Below, one piece after another: positions 26,101 to 31,218 of a stretch of DNA of 37,012 nt. Numbering within the stretch: position 1 is the first letter of the stretch; every line of letters begins with the position of its first letter. Both the position numbers and the translations under genes were made by a program. Source of the stretch: Candidatus Poseidoniaceae archaeon (GTDB lineage Archaea > Thermoplasmatota > Poseidoniia > Poseidoniales > Poseidoniaceae); the NCBI GenBank assembly GCA_028821785.1, contig JAPKFC010000011.1, forward strand, positions 1-37,012, in the 5' to 3' direction. Under the pieces are notes generated by a model. The model did not search any database. It had not been told where the DNA came from and was given only the letters and a program-made list of their open reading frames with translations.

Positions 26101-27686
26101 GGGAAATCGAGTCCACAGACCAGTGTGTTTACGGTAACTACTTCGATGCTACCATCGTTGGTGACGACTTAGTCTTGGACCTTGTTGCAGATGCAACTAC
26201 TAACGGTTACGACTGGGAAGTTGACTACTTGAACGAGAACGGTATCCACCAAATCGGACCAACTGGATCTGACTACTGTCAAATCCGTTTGGTATTGCGT
26301 GACACAGGTGCTGCACCATCGTATGTTCCTAATTACGATACAGCACTAATGCCTATTGCAGACTACCAGCAAGGTGTTGCTACGCAAGAGATTGGTATCC
26401 GTGTCGAAAGAGTACGTGAGCTTGTTGCTGATTACGGATTCAGTGAAGACACTGGATTCTCCTTCAATGGAGTTAACAACATCATGACTGGAACATATGT
26501 CCCAGTTTCTGTTGATGTTACTGCTGGCGGAGATGAAGGTCCTTACACCTATGACCACATGTTGGCGATTACCTACCACACAGACGGTCACTCTGAAATC
26601 GAGCAAACACGTTACTACGCTGTACCAGCATATGGATCATCAGTTAAGATTACTGAAGATGTCTATATCACAAAGGATACAACAAACGTTTGGGTCGAGA
26701 TGGATGTCAAGACCTGTTTGGCAAACCCTTGTGACGTACTAGTATCTGCTACTGACCGGTTCCAGACCGATAGCCCTGCTTCCCACCGTTCTAACAACCA
26801 AGGACAACAAGGAGCAGATTGGTCTAAGCCTGGACAATACGGTAGCAATGCTACACAGACTTCAGAACGCCGACCTCTACTTGAAGACAGCAATTGGTGT
26901 AACAACATGATGTCCAGTCTAAGCACTGCGGCAACATGTGCACACGCTAACCAGCCATCTTCAGCCTTTGAGGCAAGCGGACAGGATCTACCAGTTGTAG
27001 TCGGTACAATCGGCGCAGGTGCAGTTCCATCCTTCGCTCCTAGCATTATTGCTGTGAGCCTTGCTGGTGTCTTCGTCGGTGCTCTTGCACTGTCTGGACG
27101 CCGTGAAGAGGACGAGGAAGCAATGGAAGAGTCTATCGTAGACGATGAACGTGCAGTATCCCCTGTTATCGCAACCATTCTAATGGTCGCTATCACAGTG
27201 GTTCTGTCCGGTGTCATTTACGTGTGGGCTTCAAGCCTCGCTGAAACTGATGTCAAAGGTGTCCCAAGAGTCACCTTCGACATTGAGGATATCAACGGTG
27301 CAGATGCAGACCAAGGTCACTGGAGAATCTCAGTGACACAATCTGAAACTGATTTGGCTACCCAAGCTGTTGAAGTCCGTGTGTTCTATGTGGATGCAAG
27401 TGGGTCTCCTCAGACCTACACTGCTAATTTGGCTGATACAAACGATGTTTACGGATTCAACCCTGCAAACAGTGACGCTTTCGTCACATTCGTTGACCAA
27501 GTGAACAAGGAAGGAACCAAGTCGGTTTCTACCTTCAACACTGGCGATGAAGTCTACGTACGAACCCATGCACCAGATGGTACACCTTTGACCGATGTCA
27601 CGATCACCATGTCATATGCTCCGGCAAATGCACAAGGTGCTCTACTCCGCTCCTGGAGCGGACTGGCATACGACCTCAAGGCTTGA
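14127..27686 (+). CDS. Giant modular surface protein fused to a C-terminal type IV pilin
   Basis: One uninterrupted 4519-codon ORF. Visible order: Sec signal (about 10-32); N-terminal domain ending at FPLAIDPT (about 60-325), like regions preceding DNRLRE domains in wall-associated proteins; two related Ig-like units with GPTLYY...W (about 540-640 and 940-1040); parallel beta-helix stretches (about 1280-2190, 2400-2580, 2750-3055, 3170-3425); Tyr-rich jelly-roll-like insert (about 2225-2395); carboxypeptidase-regulatory-like unit (about 2588-2655); Ca-binding DTDGDGVNDG (about 2728); pre-peptidase-C-terminal (PPC)-like domain (about 3064-3165); CBM9/DOMON-like VDGDDSDW domain (about 3438-3600); cadherin-like units ending VNDAPVI (about 3700-3930); membrane helix 4303-4323; acidic linker; pilin 4343-4519. 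Domain names are by eye. The likely role is an extracellular adhesin binding polymers or cells. The pilin end is described separately. Confidence 0.85.
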   Translation: MLGTKKTTQKSVLGGIGMALLLCLLMALMPMSGFVTNDADETNFVNADEESKDYFKLPETIEDTDYEYDQALELKGMRDQMTKAYITEDGNIAQLVASEPINYLQDDGVWDEIDLNVVATANGWEVTKNTYTAEFAAEVAGGVRVQVNQFVDPIYTGINPTVVTLDETGEAPQPLMVAPSNEGPTVGGNVIRYPIAEGYDLDYTVESTQLKQNLVIRERPVLQPNAAWLGLSEAVQLPLGYSLYIGDTLLGEEITQTQEALQVRHTETGELLAEFPVPMVVEEGAEEPYVATYFVQSYGSLIILTTAVDTDWLLSEDRVFPLAIDPTIKVTSSTGGYCYVYYANCYTSAYRYTYRYYAQFRYNPWHKYVFNSNHALPTGATVDSIKWKQYVSYAYGSSSTQSMSAMVLEACGTDAKYNHAITSASCSGALAAGNIQQNYGGTTARKMVSSMGNSAIVDTYAQGTGWKTADICTTATTCSSGTAAGYITSAQTNSGTIGMSARMTSSIYTYTYAYAGGSSNSYIEIVYSGGSDTDAPTSDFAPYSGITSYAEGARTFFTTLSDMAGVDTTSANGPTLYYSMNNGTWSSVSATSIGTCSSTSSSCRFKATTPSVDAGDYLEYYWKFQDLNAGSNGANVGYDPALTGSQTTPTPYYFAVEDVADAGTDQKMTVSTTDVSGGGYNYPNVLDRQMTYYDGSDEYIFEFDTTSCGTGTQSCFYTPSYYFYANWLTQWTTAPATGYNGMGGTRSGLDQLHKDDGGYLTISAKNGPQYSLIMLYDSSSNSWAMVGLGDKATSSTSLEINDPLSGGTAATKSNGYGYNIAYKIAIPGGITGSFGKFNFNATGSTTSANMLCVTDNGAYYFYRTYSGTGGCSSAYYYFGAYNSITNYKWSGFAMSVGYYGQQASTGTVTYKVGLVAPQPDTFSPTMDHSALADSHSKDRTVAVTITDAGDPPSGLNVSTTTGVGPTLYYRAVGATTWSSIGLTQQSGKTRAQCAGVGCTWSADIPTLERGDEVEYYMTAQDTSTASSGVNTVTSSTNTFEVGDPNKMLIIEWRDMGYTTSYLCTYQVVMYDVTNEIEFKYDTGCGVYYDYMTTGYQDSTRTKGENLRTGTGSYQAGANIFSNNYRISTSATSYGHENFDLGIKHLTNAQAAIIGSSNGNPSAYNCAYQFNNNKAKCAANIDIPEGFAFEYFGTEFNGSDSNDRIHISRHGIMQLINSGSTSTYRTMGSYYSVPGELPSNNYYAKSNTLAPNWGGYGSYYCYKNTAYDCGVYYREMPFEGKGTDIESDITVDTNWDIADSPIRINPSNDYLSISANLQIEPGVVIQVAAGKGISFDGACDSFTATGNVTNHILFEGQAGSTWAGLAFTNSCSTGTDDRHQFSYVDMANTSDAAIAAGSRHGTAATPSSNANVGNFSMNHMTFKNVASAFEHGSGQGTVVTMSDFSVEGSATANTACFNFAEDTVATLTEGTMKDCNTAGTSWGGAIVIADGASTGSTGGSLFLENTTITNSYVNLIDVDLSMVTVSNVTANTASGQTGSAIVSSAGAGSEVVLFNFDADGYDSASINAIGLIHINNVDLGTANLAMTPGGSSSTAAGPSGANAVIDMLTAGDIQMNRMHPSIFTDVNAGDVGIYGNAITTDVLDLANFIVGAWQLTGCGWNVNMAGINADLVYSSCSSSAAPNTLVVSDGTITHTNSVTSALYARNTKMTVGETAIGSTTAGTGTIYLAKASTNAQISLIDVTQNGNDCADNSGDTSNCDWDAASSATIYFGGTAQASTYRMALVNLVPTQIWKSGHTVAASVVDSSGSELFEVGSHLTDMNGAATIWVVTGDSNGNTYSDHNIRAFGPAGQNETMHTDAWYPSSGDYNIGSSIDLLLEPAPVDFDQAGMDCAWMALNATLSVMQTSPGVYEFDSTPMTISADLHLDGCTIKLLGSVMKVKSSATSSPVLSLSNGGKLIVTISGDTGAVGSLQAMTSTYGLHLDLQDGGSLEIDGGIVRDVAQDATTNSAILVGDGATLTMMNSATIFGASASADDMATVKVDGGTINVDDSSIINTGNTGTALWVEQSGGNINNIIVKNGAVGIQAYNGAPQIDGFTSTDNTIGVDVYGGMSLPTIYRSTLLSGKATGWETYGIDLSTYLGTGDYLQVGANSIYAGGNAHPLYNYATSKYYMMTDRYNVELEDDAGNSWNVTQSDDLGYYPYSSADPASGVGYAAAYDGGTGGVPSYNCNYYGYSYGPNAPTTQDGYMYYLWYYWPGGPQTNPGYPSYYDYPAQFGFDWENIEDVTPTGNAAYYPYHYWGYYYTSYHGGAAGTTFAPPEGYNGLFGNYNICLDYAYSYYMDAGEGARLTYPIVDISASNITKVTLWMDVLHNRADNYQDRLDFVARSGNDPAELGNYVRESGTALFKDGTITGADTGIEVGGAFAAAHFENVDVTSPVNAGMEIVGQTAASSTGFAVTGGTYGVLAGTSASGSIDLLDLDLNGQTSAGIYYVKDITGDLSGDITNSAGPAFKYGPLSHRDISFDSVAIESNAIGVETAGTGDITMQDVTMLNTVDVSITGTSDVDFIEGTIDVNSVSVTGTGLFTRMRELAVTLTADSNVVPGATVNLLDASGQAAGTGTTDSNGQVAGLTFTTATVDNGGVVIPSLSGYEISTVAKVAYYYTSSTNNLMDFRYAFESATLTDTSGNSETVALVDQITDRVCYGFSSPSYTMVAQCSGYLNTAGSRNVDTDGDGVNDGKEYGYYGGIATDMSNKTLMIDVPFMYINGGSDYDFNNTQILATGGYTYYDTQRWYPKAPYGSTFTMHDGAMYSMMVNPDTGSPMGIELGYYYYALNLNIDNSILTGMATIATSNGYNYAFGNYNWEVEEVSITNSVITHFRGYTTLNNAVSWNDMCIALGGGDGGVISGNTFNDCAVGVILQRSPYYSYHTADYFGADNLTVSGNTFNDGGEIADVWIYTNAYADDAVITDNTFNSDGSRGSAVAVYNGNNKRIEISDNTINGANDGIYVRNVADFTIDNNTIYGVGDSSEPGINVRQGQGDVTNNTLIDADGGLVLNSMSQPPAPSSSLCTIRSYDYSYTKSCTFTLASGKTLAIDLETDSWGGEVGLEITKPDGTKDTWSAGSFSSLTGYTPLVTYTAAGSYTVKVTDTYGDGGTNMYALESSGGAGYSGPDISGNIISLSAGRISPNAVGITAMDCSSVEINSAGNSITLSDNAIVIENCDFNDDGSVLAGDGSSLTNGINSADGVNTVSLSGTTVSGYDTGVEMPSGTLNLMGDASISGATYGVHAMSTTVTAINAAVDGGTAGTGLYVEDSSDVWVYPLDASGDIGVHIVNSPFRWDGGTVDATTALKVDESVGTVENMTWSSSTQIDAGSNAYITSIGNSLDASKLMVHSTATIDEANLFSMASTHLTATPTNEVSLLIQSTDGTRASYVSTSFQPENMVVDGDDSDWNGGNALNPSGYAMPGVMSGDGTNDMSMTYIEGDNLYFGLTGEDLTNSDLLIYISTDGSGSTTGYNGMGGAHTLPVPANYVLWADSDSSYDLYSYGFLGWGPTSLSQDAIAVDFSGDFAEISIPFSRMGGTPSQIDVVAIVQGESTADVSTVHPTQAINSANTLQSFSDYITVELTHDDLLTGVIADEVLVYRTYKGSNTPSVAKDYDVMVKTSADCAYDWAVSEDVSMAANVNLVLDMERACPVIGTSLADITVNEDSGAYTFSLTNMADDVQDDESTMSWTSADSNLVAHDNVLVDWNQNGHQVTITPLDNQFGTMTYSFEVTDSNGLTDSKNISFAVENVNDAPVICNVEENDCMPLFSEDVSFNNILPEGFGSHIKSLGDVSNATRSYVRDMANEQSPTRQVYTWGASVPTTCIAFSAEVNTINELVLTENTNNELGGTCTVTLTLSDDGAENQAASDFDVEFSVSPVNDAPVILNWNASMTDDEGRTVSVNPDNGSVNTVPWKLSVMEDDTSAENLTFSLASMKDDIDHNDADLTWEIESTDQCVYGNYFDATIVGDDLVLDLVADATTNGYDWEVDYLNENGIHQIGPTGSDYCQIRLVLRDTGAAPSYVPNYDTALMPIADYQQGVATQEIGIRVERVRELVADYGFSEDTGFSFNGVNNIMTGTYVPVSVDVTAGGDEGPYTYDHMLAITYHTDGHSEIEQTRYYAVPAYGSSVKITEDVYITKDTTNVWVEMDVKTCLANPCDVLVSATDRFQTDSPASHRSNNQGQQGADWSKPGQYGSNATQTSERRPLLEDSNWCNNMMSSLSTAATCAHANQPSSAFEASGQDLPVVVGTIGAGAVPSFAPSIIAVSLAGVFVGALALSGRREEDEEAMEESIVDDERAVSPVIATILMVAITVVLSGVIYVWASSLAETDVKGVPRVTFDIEDINGADADQGHWRISVTQSETDLATQAVEVRVFYVDASGSPQTYTANLADTNDVYGFNPANSDAFVTFVDQVNKEGTKSVSTFNTGDEVYVRTHAPDGTPLTDVTITMSYAPANAQGALLRSWSGLAYDLKA
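27123..27686 (+). other. Embedded archaeal type IV pilin domain within the giant ORF
   Basis: From Met4333 the frame reads MEESIVDDERAVSPVIATIL followed by MVAITVVLSGVIYVWASSL and a soluble head of about 150 residues. This is the classical archaeal pilin N-terminus (PF07790 type, compare VSPVIGVILMVAITV of haloarchaeal PilA): charged leader, prepilin-peptidase site after Arg-Ala, then the hydrophobic assembly helix. The head ends with GDEVYVRTHAPDGTPLTDVT and LLRSW, as in many small pilins. The 187 residues from Met4333 equal a complete free pilin. GAGGAAGCA precedes this internal ATG, so separate initiation is conceivable. Whether it is cut from the giant chain, started internally or left fused cannot be told from sequence. 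Confidence 0.8.
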
Positions 27687-27711
27687 ACTTAGGTAAGTGA
27701 AACGATGCATT

Positions 27712-27749
27712 AGGGCTGGGGGGCTGCGGCCCTCTACCCTTTTGTTTTT
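27712..27749 (+). terminator. Terminator of the giant gene, UGCG tetraloop
   Basis: AGGGCTGGGGGGC pairs with GCCCTCTACCCT (12 pairs, one bulged C) around a C(TGCG)G loop and is followed by TTTGTTTTT. It lies 25 nt after the stop and looks like an intrinsic terminator. Confidence 0.8.
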
Positions 27750-27758
27750 CGAGAAAAC

Positions 27759-27779
27759 ACCGTACTCTGCGGAGACGGT
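27759..27779 (+). other. Additional UGCG-tetraloop hairpin
   Basis: ACCGTACTC and GAGACGGT form 8 pairs with one bulged A around a C(TGCG)G loop. No T-run follows. It is the fourth hairpin of this loop type after the surface-protein genes. Confidence 0.55.
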
Positions 27780-27795
27780 ATAGTAAATGCGAACG

Positions 27796-27828
27796 CTGGG
27801 CGGGGTTCTTTGAACCTCCCCAGTTTTT
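27796..27828 (+). terminator. Second terminator hairpin downstream of the giant gene
   Basis: CTGGGCGGGGTT pairs with AACCTCCCCAG (11 pairs, one bulged C, loop CTTTG) and is followed by TTTTTCGCTTCCTTTTTTT. This is a strong intrinsic-type terminator on the plus strand, presumably a back-up for read-through from the giant gene. Confidence 0.72.
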
Positions 27829-27924
27829 CGCTTCCTTTTTTTCTTCAGTAACTTGAGCAGTGTTATTTGCAAATGTTGCGAAGCCTTTCAAGCAAGACCC
27901 CTCCAGTATGTATTGGGGAGCCTC

Positions 27925-28617
27925 ATGCCTACAAGTCCTAGCAATTCAGTTCAGGGTAAATTACCCGCCTGTGTTGTTTTTGATTGTGATGGCGTCTTGG
28001 TTGATGCAGTTTCTTCATGGAGAACTCTGCATGACCATTTTGGTACAGATAACGTGGTAAACTTACAACGTTTCATCAATGGGGAATTGAGCGATGTTGA
28101 ATTCATGCGCTCTGATATACAATTATGGAAAAACATCCAAGATCCAATCTTCAAGGATGATTTATTCCGAGCTTATTCTGGTGTGAAGTTGATGCCAGGT
28201 GCAAGAGAACTTGTTGCTGATTTGAAGGAGAAGGGTGTTTATGTGGCTATTGTGTCTGCAGGTGTAGACCTTTTTGTTTCAACAATTGCATCAATGCTAA
28301 AGGTTGATGATTGGATTGCTAATGGTTTTGAATTTGCTGAAGATGATTCTTTGAAGAATGAGGGTATTTGTCGATTGCATGCAGGGGGCAAGGGAGCCAT
28401 TATCAAGAAATTGTGCGATTTGAATAATATCACTTCATCCGATGTAGTTTCAGTTGGTGATTCAGAAATGGATTTGAGTATGCACATTGAAGGTAGTACT
28501 TTCATCGGTTTCAATCCATCAAGAGATTCTTCACTAATGGCTTTTGAAAAAGCAGGTGTGGAAATAGTCATCGCTAAAGATTTGAGTTTGCTAAGACCAC
28601 TGTTAGGTCTAGAGTAG
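27925..28617 (+). CDS. HAD-superfamily phosphatase, phosphoserine-phosphatase-like
   Basis: From the ATG at 27925 the protein has 230 residues. Motif I is VVFDCDGVLVD (nucleophile Asp20, acid Asp22), motif II VSAG (Ser111), the motif III Lys lies near residue 156 (AGGKGAII), and motif IV is GDSEMD (179-184). The spacing with a helical C1 cap fits the SerB/phosphoserine phosphatase-like group, which removes phosphate from small metabolites in the cytoplasm. The substrate is not certain. GGGGAG ends 4 nt before this ATG; the 24 upstream codons in the ORF track look like leader. It lies behind two terminator hairpins and so should have its own promoter. It converges with polB (DP1), 10 nt apart. 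Confidence 0.85.
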   Translation: MPTSPSNSVQGKLPACVVFDCDGVLVDAVSSWRTLHDHFGTDNVVNLQRFINGELSDVEFMRSDIQLWKNIQDPIFKDDLFRAYSGVKLMPGARELVADLKEKGVYVAIVSAGVDLFVSTIASMLKVDDWIANGFEFAEDDSLKNEGICRLHAGGKGAIIKKLCDLNNITSSDVVSVGDSEMDLSMHIEGSTFIGFNPSRDSSLMAFEKAGVEIVIAKDLSLLRPLLGLE

Positions 28618-28627
28618 TTTCACTACT

Positions 28628-30268
28628 TCATGCAAATGGAATTGCAGTAGTAGCATGGCTCTTAAGATTGACAATTGTCAAAATACATGGCTTTGGTTGG
28701 AAACCAAGCATTCTTTGGTATGAGGTTTGATCTTGCCATGTACTTGAGCAAATCAATGTCGTACCCTTGAAATCAATGCAAGCATGACCATGAACGTGAC
28801 CAGTAACGAAAATATCCGGTACTTCATTGATTACCAGCCCATCTTCTGGTTCAGGTGAAAGCGGAGTCTTACCGCCCCATTGTGGTGCAAGGTGCCTTCT
28901 TCTCAGCATTTGGCGCATTGCTTCAACAGGATCTGAATAAGTTACAGTTCTCAATCCTGCTACGAAATCGTCAATTGATTTACCATGATATGATAATAGT
29001 CGAACACCGTTCAAAGAAAAATCACAAGGGTTACCAACAAATGTTGTGGAATTATAATCCTGTTGAATATCCTTCTCAAATGTTGGCTGCGGTTCTGCTG
29101 GACGAACTGCATCATGGTTACCTGGCAACATTACACATTCGACCCAGTCTGGCAATAATTCCAACAGTCTAGCGAATTCTGTGTATTGGCCGTACAAATC
29201 AGGTATAGCCAATTCCTTATCCTGTCCAGGATATATTCCAACTCCATCGACACAATCACCTGATAAAATGAGATACTTAATTGTCTTTGCAAGTGGGTCG
29301 GTATGGAACCATCTTACCATCTTGTGCCATTGAGCTTCCAAAAATGTCTTTGAACCAACATGGATATCTGAAATGAATGCTACGCTAACCCCATGTTCTG
29401 AACTAGCCTTCTGATGTTTTGGTTTTAGTGGGAAATATAAATCTGAGACATAAAAAATATCTCCAGTTTGACTAAAGGAACCAGAAACGCCCAATACGTC
29501 ATCTGGCATCAATCCCGATTCAAGAATCATCTCCTGCGCTCTATCTCTATCATCTCCTTGACGCTTGGTTAGAAGGCATGTCATTTCACCAGTTTCATCT
29601 TCAATGCCCCACATCAAATGGCCATTTTTCGTATAGCGTGGTGCGTTTACCAAACCTATCGCTACTGCTGTATTTCCGTATCCTTGATAACGAGAATATT
29701 CGGTTTGTAAGCGAGCAATTTCCTGTGGTGGTTTCGGTAGGTTTGAATTTCTAATAATCATTTTTCTAATTTTTTCTAGTCGGTCTGAAAAACATGAATT
29801 TATATCAGACATTTTGCCTTCAGTAACCGATTTTCCTGTGATATCATAATGAACTTTGATGTCTTGAGGAGCATCACTTGCGTTTTCGCTAAAGTCATCT
29901 ACGCTCCAGTCAGGAAGATTATTACGGAAACGAACATCAAATGGTTCATGTTGAGCAATCGGTGCAATAGTTCTCCCCAATTCGTCTGCAGAATTATTGG
30001 CTATAACCTCGGTTGGGGCAGTTGTTACTACTGGAATTGTAATTTCTTGTTCAACTGTCGCTTGCTTGCTATTTGCCGAACTATGAGCGGAGACCATTTT
30101 ATCCAAAATATCTTGAGTTAATAATCCAGAACTGAAACCGATTTCTTGGGCGTATGAAAATACAGCATACGGGTCTTCAAGTTCTTGAACCGCCTGCTTC
30201 ATTGATTTCAATAACATTATTTTACGGCTGGCCAAATGCTGCCAGATATCTACTGCATCGCCACCCAT
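28628..30268 (-). CDS. polB: DNA polymerase D small subunit (DP1), 3'-5' exonuclease
   Basis: The 546-residue protein has an N-terminal helical region (1-60), a low-complexity linker, an OB-fold region (about 195-285) and a calcineurin/Mre11-like phosphoesterase domain. The metal motifs are intact: DIHVG (Asp301, His303), GDCVDG (337-342), GNHD (383-386), a later YHGKSIDDF, and GHVHGH near the C-terminus. This is the order of archaeal PolD small subunits, which proofread for the large subunit DP2 at the replication fork. With all metal ligands present, exonuclease activity is expected. DP2 is not in the window. The ATG at 30268 lacks an SD; Met18 is a possible later start. Confidence 0.93.
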   Translation of the reverse strand: MGGDAVDIWQHLASRKIMLLKSMKQAVQELEDPYAVFSYAQEIGFSSGLLTQDILDKMVSAHSSANSKQATVEQEITIPVVTTAPTEVIANNSADELGRTIAPIAQHEPFDVRFRNNLPDWSVDDFSENASDAPQDIKVHYDITGKSVTEGKMSDINSCFSDRLEKIRKMIIRNSNLPKPPQEIARLQTEYSRYQGYGNTAVAIGLVNAPRYTKNGHLMWGIEDETGEMTCLLTKRQGDDRDRAQEMILESGLMPDDVLGVSGSFSQTGDIFYVSDLYFPLKPKHQKASSEHGVSVAFISDIHVGSKTFLEAQWHKMVRWFHTDPLAKTIKYLILSGDCVDGVGIYPGQDKELAIPDLYGQYTEFARLLELLPDWVECVMLPGNHDAVRPAEPQPTFEKDIQQDYNSTTFVGNPCDFSLNGVRLLSYHGKSIDDFVAGLRTVTYSDPVEAMRQMLRRRHLAPQWGGKTPLSPEPEDGLVINEVPDIFVTGHVHGHACIDFKGTTLICSSTWQDQTSYQRMLGFQPKPCILTIVNLKSHATTAIPFA

Positions 30269-30347
30269 AATGTCTAAGGTGACAGAGGATGCACATAAGC
30301 AGTGCGACGAAATTGCTACGATTTACATTATCATAGAGTTAGTAATG

Positions 30348-31043
30348 TTATTCATTTTCCCAATGAACTTCATTGCTAATACTTTCCTTTGAATTAGGTC
30401 CCTTTCCCTCTCCAGACCAAGTGTCATCTTTCAATATTCCTTTTTCTCTTGCATCTTCTTCACGTTTTGATCGTTCTTCTTCGAATAATATTTTTGCATC
30501 CTTCTCAGCAGTTACTCTTGATTCTTCTTCTTCCCTTGCAATTTCAGCATTATCCATTGCTCTATCCCAATATTTAATCGCGGTTAACAATGCGAAATGA
30601 ACGAATGCGATTTTATTCTCGGCCCGATTTCCACCGATTTCAGTAATATCTGAATTGGCCCAACCATCCGATGCAATTCCCACATAAACGGTACCAATTT
30701 TTTTATTGGACCCGTCATTATTAGGTCCAGCAATTCCAGTGATTGAGATTGCAATACTTGCATTAGCATTAATGCGGGCGCCTTGAGCCATTTGGATTGC
30801 AACTTCAGCAGATACAGCCCCTCTCTTTTCCAAAGAACTCTCTTTTACACCGAGTTCCTTAATCTTAGCTTCATTGGAATATGTTACCCATGATTGCTGG
30901 AACCATTGACTTGCACCAGCAATGTCGGTAAACGCACTTGCAAGCAGCCCTCCGGTGCAGGATTCTGCCACTGTGATAGTGTGATTTCCTTCCTTAATAC
31001 GGCGAACTAATCTCGCTGCCGTCGCTTGGACATCCTCATCCAT
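30348..31043 (-). CDS. PncC/CinA C-terminal-type nicotinamide-nucleotide amidase with charged tail
   Basis: The first 160 residues form a CinA C-terminal domain: VAESCTGGLLASAF (25-38, catalytic-type Ser28), WVTYSNEAK (52-60), RGAVSAEVA (74-82) and ITGIAGP (101-107). This family deamidates nicotinamide mononucleotide to nicotinate mononucleotide in pyridine-nucleotide recycling. The N-terminal MoCF domain of full CinA is absent, as in stand-alone PncC. Unusually, about 65 highly charged residues follow (EIAREEEESRVTAEKD... to HWENE), predicted as a helix with an acidic, disordered end. It lies 79 nt upstream of polB on the same strand and diverges from tRNA-Val. Confidence 0.87.
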   Translation of the reverse strand: MDEDVQATAARLVRRIKEGNHTITVAESCTGGLLASAFTDIAGASQWFQQSWVTYSNEAKIKELGVKESSLEKRGAVSAEVAIQMAQGARINANASIAISITGIAGPNNDGSNKKIGTVYVGIASDGWANSDITEIGGNRAENKIAFVHFALLTAIKYWDRAMDNAEIAREEEESRVTAEKDAKILFEEERSKREEDAREKGILKDDTWSGEGKGPNSKESISNEVHWENE

Positions 31044-31126
31044 ATATGCGAGGCTAGTGGTGACTAGTTTTGAGGTTAGTGGCGATGCGGTTAGTTGAAA
31101 TGCCCCTTGCCACAGCCTCGGAATAC

Positions 31127-31200
31127 GGGTTCGTGGTCTAGCTGGTTATGACAGCGCCTTTACACGGCGTTGATCGGGGGTTCGAATCCCCTCGAGCCCA
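31127..31200 (+). tRNA. tRNA-Val (anticodon UAC)
   Basis: Acceptor arm GGGTTCG pairs with CGAGCCC (one T-G wobble). Anticodon stem GCGCC/GGCGT encloses loop TTTACAC with anticodon TAC, and the T arm is GGGGG TTCGAAT CCCCT. The discriminator is A and no CCA is encoded. CTTTT directly downstream may serve as terminator. No intron is visible. Confidence 0.95.
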
Positions 31201-31218
31201 CTTTTGATGATTAGTTCT

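Noticed and set aside
27060-27125. Idea that the giant and the pilin are two genes separated by a sequencing error
   Set aside because: No frame change is needed, the reading frame is open and the acidic linker is coherent. It remains possible only as a lost stop codon and is listed as a refutation test instead.
26663-27217. 184-codon minus-strand ORF opposite the adhesin-pilin junction
   Set aside because: Arg/Ser/Pro-rich antisense shadow. I considered whether it might mark a real gene breaking the giant ORF, but the sense frame has clear pilin and anchor motifs.
27853-27924. 24-codon upstream extension of the HAD phosphatase
   Set aside because: The ATG at 27925 has GGGGAG at good distance, and motif I then lies at a normal position.
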